A stretch of DNA of 64,000 bases from NCBI GenBank assembly GCA_017394865.1, contig JAFPWT010000012.1:1-64000 (forward strand), written 5' to 3'. Below the pieces are notes generated by a model, which was given only the letters and a program-made list of their open reading frames with translations, had not been told where the DNA came from and made no database searches. The position numbers and the translations under genes were made by a program. Positions 61,492-64,000 of the stretch are shown one piece after another (position 1 is the first letter of the stretch; each line of letters opens with the position of its first letter). Source of the DNA: Bacteroidales bacterium (GTDB taxonomy: Bacteria > Bacteroidota > Bacteroidia > Bacteroidales > F082).

Positions 61492-62397
61492 TTAAAGGAG
61501 TTCTTCTTGCATCAGCCCGGTGACTTCGGTTATGGCTTCATCGTCAAGGCCAAGGGCTTTGAGATTTCGGGCGATCTCGAGCGCCTTTTTTTTGCTTCCT
61601 TCTTTTCGTCCAGCGATACGACCTTCTTTCCGCCCTTCTTTCCGTCCTTCGATGCGTCCGTCGCGTCGGGCGGCGCCGAGCACATCGTTTTGGTACATGA
61701 TGGCTTCTAGATGTTCTTCGTAGGCTTTGCGCTCCTTGACGGTCATTTTCAGTTCCTGTAGCTTTTCAAAGGCCTCCTTCAAACCGTAAACTTTGGTGTT
61801 CGGATCGATATACCCCCAATTCAAGTAGCGCATCCATTCTTCGCGAGCCGAATGAGCCTCCTCTTGGTCAAACTTCTCAACACGGAGAATATAGTATTCG
61901 GGGAAGATTTTTTCTGAAAGGATGGTCTTTATGCCCTCTTGTTCGGTGGCGGTGACTTTGAGTTGGTCGCCGGTGTTGACGCCGATGAGGGAGTTGCTGC
62001 CGTGGTAGAGATAATCCTCCCCTTCCCCGAAGTCGAAATATAGGACATTGATGGAATACACCTTTTTCACATCGCGATAGTTCTTTCCCAGTTTGATGTG
62101 TTCGGTAATGGTTTTGGCTACCCCAAAGAGGACACGTTGAAGGAAATACAGTTCCGTACTTTGCTGAATTTCAATGAGGATGATGTCGCCCTTGCTATTT
62201 ATGGCTTTGATGTCAACGCGGTTGTATTTGTCGTCTTTTGTCTTCTGGTTGCTTTCGCTTTCCAGAAGTTGCATGATGGTGATCTTTTCGTCTAGGATGG
62301 CTGAGACGAACCCTTCGAGGATAACGAAGTCGGCTTTGTTGCGAAGAATGTATTTGGCGGCCCAGTCGAAGCGGATGCAATTGCTGTCTTTTTCCAT
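61492..62397 (-). CDS. Rpn-family recombination-promoting nuclease / PD-(D/E)XK transposase-like protein
   Basis: A 301-residue protein of the Rpn/PDDEXK_2 family. The N-terminal nuclease domain has RFDWAAKYILRNKADFVILEGFV, then DDKYNRVDIKAINSKGDIILIEIQ (Asp and Glu-X-Gln of the active site) and LQRVLFGVAKTITEHIKLG. The C-terminal part has a run of RKEG/GRIAG units (about residues 249-268), coded by a near-tandem repeat, and a short helical tail. Such proteins occur in many copies in Bacteroidota and act in DNA breakage or recombination. No flanking inverted repeats were seen. Confidence 0.87.
   Translation of the reverse strand: MEKDSNCIRFDWAAKYILRNKADFVILEGFVSAILDEKITIMQLLESESNQKTKDDKYNRVDIKAINSKGDIILIEIQQSTELYFLQRVLFGVAKTITEHIKLGKNYRDVKKVYSINVLYFDFGEGEDYLYHGSNSLIGVNTGDQLKVTATEQEGIKTILSEKIFPEYYILRVEKFDQEEAHSAREEWMRYLNWGYIDPNTKVYGLKEAFEKLQELKMTVKERKAYEEHLEAIMYQNDVLGAARRDGRIEGRKEGRKEGRIAGRKEGSKKKALEIARNLKALGLDDEAITEVTGLMQEELL
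61610..61665. repeat. Short tandem repeat inside the Rpn-family gene
   Basis: Units related to CGTCCTTC/CGCCCTTCTTTC code for the repeated Arg-Lys-Glu-Gly run. Unit slippage would change the length of this region. Confidence 0.6.
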
Positions 62398-62419
62398 GGT
62401 TTATGCTTTAAAATTTCTG

Positions 62420-62427
62420 CAAAGGTA
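62420..62427 (-). promoter_or_regulatory. -7 box (TACCTTTG) for the Rpn-family gene
   Basis: TACCTTTG on the minus strand, 23 bp before the ATG at 62397. The remaining sequence up to the terminator at 62571 is AT-rich and shows nothing else. Confidence 0.55.
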
Positions 62428-62570
62428 AACCAAAAAATTAGACTACGCAAGTTTTTTTGATATTATTTTATAGGAAATCGTTTTATGGAATTAATAAAAT
62501 AAATTAATACGTGGAAAACAACGGCGAAATCCCGATAGCGATGAGAAACAACTTTCACCGATTGTAATAA

Positions 62571-62603
62571 AAAAAACAGCGTGAGCCCATGAGAGGCCCA
62601 CGC
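62571..62603 (-). terminator. Intrinsic terminator of the 62628 small-protein gene
   Basis: GCGTGAGCC (62579-62587) pairs with GGCCCACGC (62595-62603) with one mismatch; on the minus strand it is followed by TGTTTTTTTT. Confidence 0.8.
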
Positions 62604-62627
62604 CAGGGGTTAATGATATTTCAATCT

Positions 62628-62891
62628 TTACTTTTTTCTCTTTTTCAGGGCGTAAGCCGCTCCAAAGCCGATGAGCAGGAGGGCGCCGCTGCCAAGAGGA
62701 GCCTGAACGTCGTTGGCCTCGCCATGGGCGTTGGGCAGGTTGATGAGACCTTCAGTGCGGGATTCTCCGTATTGGTTTTCGAAGCCGTCGTACTGAGGGC
62801 CTTTGCCAAACAAGCCACCGCCGCGCTCTTGGGCAAAAGCGCCAAGGCTCATTCCAAGGATGATTGCGATTGTTAAAAATAGTTTCTTCAT
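62628..62891 (-). CDS. Small secreted protein with C-terminal membrane-anchor/sorting tail
   Basis: An 87-residue protein. An N-terminal signal peptide (LTIAIILGMSLGAFAQ) is followed by a short Gly-rich middle region. The C-terminus reads APLGSGALLLIGFGAAYALKKRKK: a proline-glycine motif, a hydrophobic helix and a basic end. This tripartite tail resembles PEP-CTERM-like or exosortase-type sorting signals, and similar tails occur on small Bacteroidota proteins. Function is unknown. It directly follows the partial T9SS cargo gene on the same strand. Confidence 0.7.
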   Translation of the reverse strand: MKKLFLTIAIILGMSLGAFAQERGGGLFGKGPQYDGFENQYGESRTEGLINLPNAHGEANDVQAPLGSGALLLIGFGAAYALKKRKK

Positions 62892-62906
62892 GATATGATT
62901 GTTTTT

Positions 62907-62939
62907 AATTTTTAACTCTTAACTTTTAACTCTTCACTT
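62907..62939. repeat. Intergenic heptanucleotide repeat at the T9SS cargo stop codon
   Basis: TTTAACTC, TTAACTTT, TAACTCTT, CACTTG units with period 7 (AACTCTT, AACTTTT, AACTCTT, CACTTGA) link the small-protein start and the cargo gene. The cargo stop codon (TGA on the minus strand) lies within it. Confidence 0.75.
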
Positions 62940-64000
62940 GACAACAATTTTCTGGGTCTTGACATTCTCGCCGTTGATGAGGCGCAGGACATATACACCA
63001 GGAGAGGTGACGATAGGCAGCTGGTAGTTGGCCGTTGACAGTTCCTTGACATAAAGTTGGCGACCGAGGGCATCGAAGACTTGGAGGGTTCCTTCACTGT
63101 TGACAACGAGTTGGCCGTTGCTGATGAAGGCGAAGTCGTTGTCGGGTTCGGCGTTGTTTTCGTTGATGCTGTTGGCGCTGAATACCAGGCGGAAGCGGCT
63201 GGCATAGTCGTCTGTCCTTGCTTGGAAGTTGTAGCTTGGGGTGGCCAGCAGGTCCACATCGTTGCCGGTGAGGTTGTCGATGAGGTGCAGGTATTCCATT
63301 TCCACGTTTTCGGGATTCACTGTGAGGGTGTATTCGCCGTTGCGTGTGGCCTTGAAGTTGAGAGGCGTTTCACCCGTCGTTTCGGCGTTGGCGATGGCGT
63401 AATCCTTGCCGTTTTTCGGGAGGTAGATTTGGGTGTTCTTCTCATTCAGTACAAACTTGCCCAGTTGGTCGCCATCGTTGAAGCTGACGATGGCTCTGTC
63501 GATGGTGGCGTTGCCGCGGTTCACCTGTTGGCTGAGTGCGATATTGATGTTGCCTTTGTTGGAAGTTGAAGGTAACGAAGTGCTGAAAGTTACGGTGGGG
63601 TTGTTTTCGTTCTCCATAGCCTGCACGATGACACCCATGCAAGGAGCGATGGGCTCGTTGGTAGAGATTGCGTTGGCGATCACAGCATCACCGTTGGAGT
63701 TCATCACGTAATAGGGTCTGCTGGAGTAGGCGTTCACCGGGAAGGGGTTGCCCACGAGGTTGTAGCCGGCATAACGCGTCCCTGACACGTAGGTAAGCGG
63801 AACATTTTGCGTGGTGTTTTCGTTGAAGTCGCCTTTGAACATCAGATTCATATTAGACTTATTGGCATAGAGGTAGCCTTGGCCATTGGTGAGGTCGAAG
63901 CCATGCACTTTGTAGTTCTCCCACTCGCCGTCGCTACCTGCTTGGTTGAAACGGTAGAGGTCATACTCGGTTGCTGTTGTCGCAATCATATCGTCAATGG
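62934..64000 (-). CDS. T9SS cargo protein, C-terminal part (runs off the window)
   Basis: At least 355 residues of a large secreted protein; the frame is open to the window edge at 64000, so the N-terminus is missing. The C-terminal 75 residues end in a classical T9SS type A sorting domain (LQVFDALGRQLYVKELS...SPGVYVLRLINGENVKTQKIVVK). Upstream are beta-rich segments (GYNLVGNPFPVNAYS, NIALSQQVNRGNATIDRAIVSF). That pattern of a repeated adhesin-like surface protein is common in Bacteroidales. Function is not recognisable. Confidence 0.85.
   Translation of the reverse strand, partial: IDDMIATTATEYDLYRFNQAGSDGEWENYKVHGFDLTNGQGYLYANKSNMNLMFKGDFNENTTQNVPLTYVSGTRYAGYNLVGNPFPVNAYSSRPYYVMNSNGDAVIANAISTNEPIAPCMGVIVQAMENENNPTVTFSTSLPSTSNKGNINIALSQQVNRGNATIDRAIVSFNDGDQLGKFVLNEKNTQIYLPKNGKDYAIANAETTGETPLNFKATRNGEYTLTVNPENVEMEYLHLIDNLTGNDVDLLATPSYNFQARTDDYASRFRLVFSANSINENNAEPDNDFAFISNGQLVVNSEGTLQVFDALGRQLYVKELSTANYQLPIVTSPGVYVLRLINGENVKTQKIVVK

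Noticed and set aside
4852..62939. Heptanucleotide repeats as a CRISPR array
   Set aside because: Units are contiguous 7-mers without spacers and are dispersed; no cas genes are in the window.

Overview
The window is chromosomal DNA from a member of the Bacteroidota, most likely an uncultured Bacteroidales. The signs are: promoters with the Bacteroidota -7 box TAnnTTTG (mostly TATCTTTG) 20-55 bp upstream of starts; A-rich rather than Shine-Dalgarno leaders; type IX secretion (T9SS) style C-termini; and a long-form IleS/LeuS set. No rRNA, CRISPR array, insertion sequence or prophage is visible. One tRNA gene (Pro, anticodon CGG) is present.

Layout. 1-1620 is non-coding and made of about two and a half diverged tandem repeats. 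1687-20002 is mostly housekeeping on the minus strand: C69 dipeptidase, ribF, asd, metallophosphatase, gpmA, lspA, a DksA-like protein, ileS, an SPFH protein, acyl-CoA dehydrogenase and a biotin-dependent carboxylase alpha subunit. Two secreted proteins on the plus strand interrupt it. 19634-46872 is a plus-strand block of about 27 kb. It opens with a stand-alone LytTR regulator and a phosphodiester-glycosidase-like protein. It continues as a type II polyketide cluster of the aryl-polyene/flexirubin class: a tyrosine-ammonia-lyase-like enzyme, ketoreductase, three intact ketosynthases, a ketosynthase-like fragment fused to an ACP, a degenerate chain-length-factor-like ketosynthase, a free ACP, two hot-dog dehydratases, a thioesterase, an O-methyltransferase, acyltransferases, LolA, an MMPL-acyltransferase fusion, a glycosyltransferase and a CrtI-like oxidoreductase. 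A distal part carries a B12/radical SAM enzyme, a PaaK-like ligase, a further acyltransferase, a BtrH-like acyl-transfer protein and a GpsA-like dehydrogenase. 46876-64000 holds envelope genes, mntP, the tRNA, a zeta-like kinase pair, a GH29 fucosidase, leuS, an Rpn-family nuclease and T9SS cargo.

How the cluster probably works (inference). Tyrosine is deaminated to 4-coumarate and activated by the PaaK-like ligase. It is loaded on an ACP and extended with malonyl units by KS/CLF, KR and DH to an aryl polyene, then methylated. The absence of recognisable DarA/DarB genes, together with a dedicated glycerol-3-phosphate dehydrogenase, several acyltransferases and a BtrH-like protein, suggests that the polyene is esterified to a glycerolipid rather than to a dialkylresorcinol. 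The MMPL and LolA proteins would move it to the outer membrane. Repeats of the form TTC(A/G)TACA(T/C), 20-21 bp apart, lie both in front of the LytTR gene and upstream of the pigment operon. They suggest a dedicated regulatory circuit.

The most unusual features are: (1) a roughly 114-residue DUF559-like nuclease-fold domain inserted in frame in LeuS; (2) degenerate heptanucleotide repeats, some forming long imperfect palindromes, that sit between genes and also inside the coding frames of asd, ileS and the carboxylase; (3) the LytTR repeat pairs; and (4) the glycerolipid enzymes in the aryl-polyene cluster. All family assignments come from reading motifs; no database search was run.
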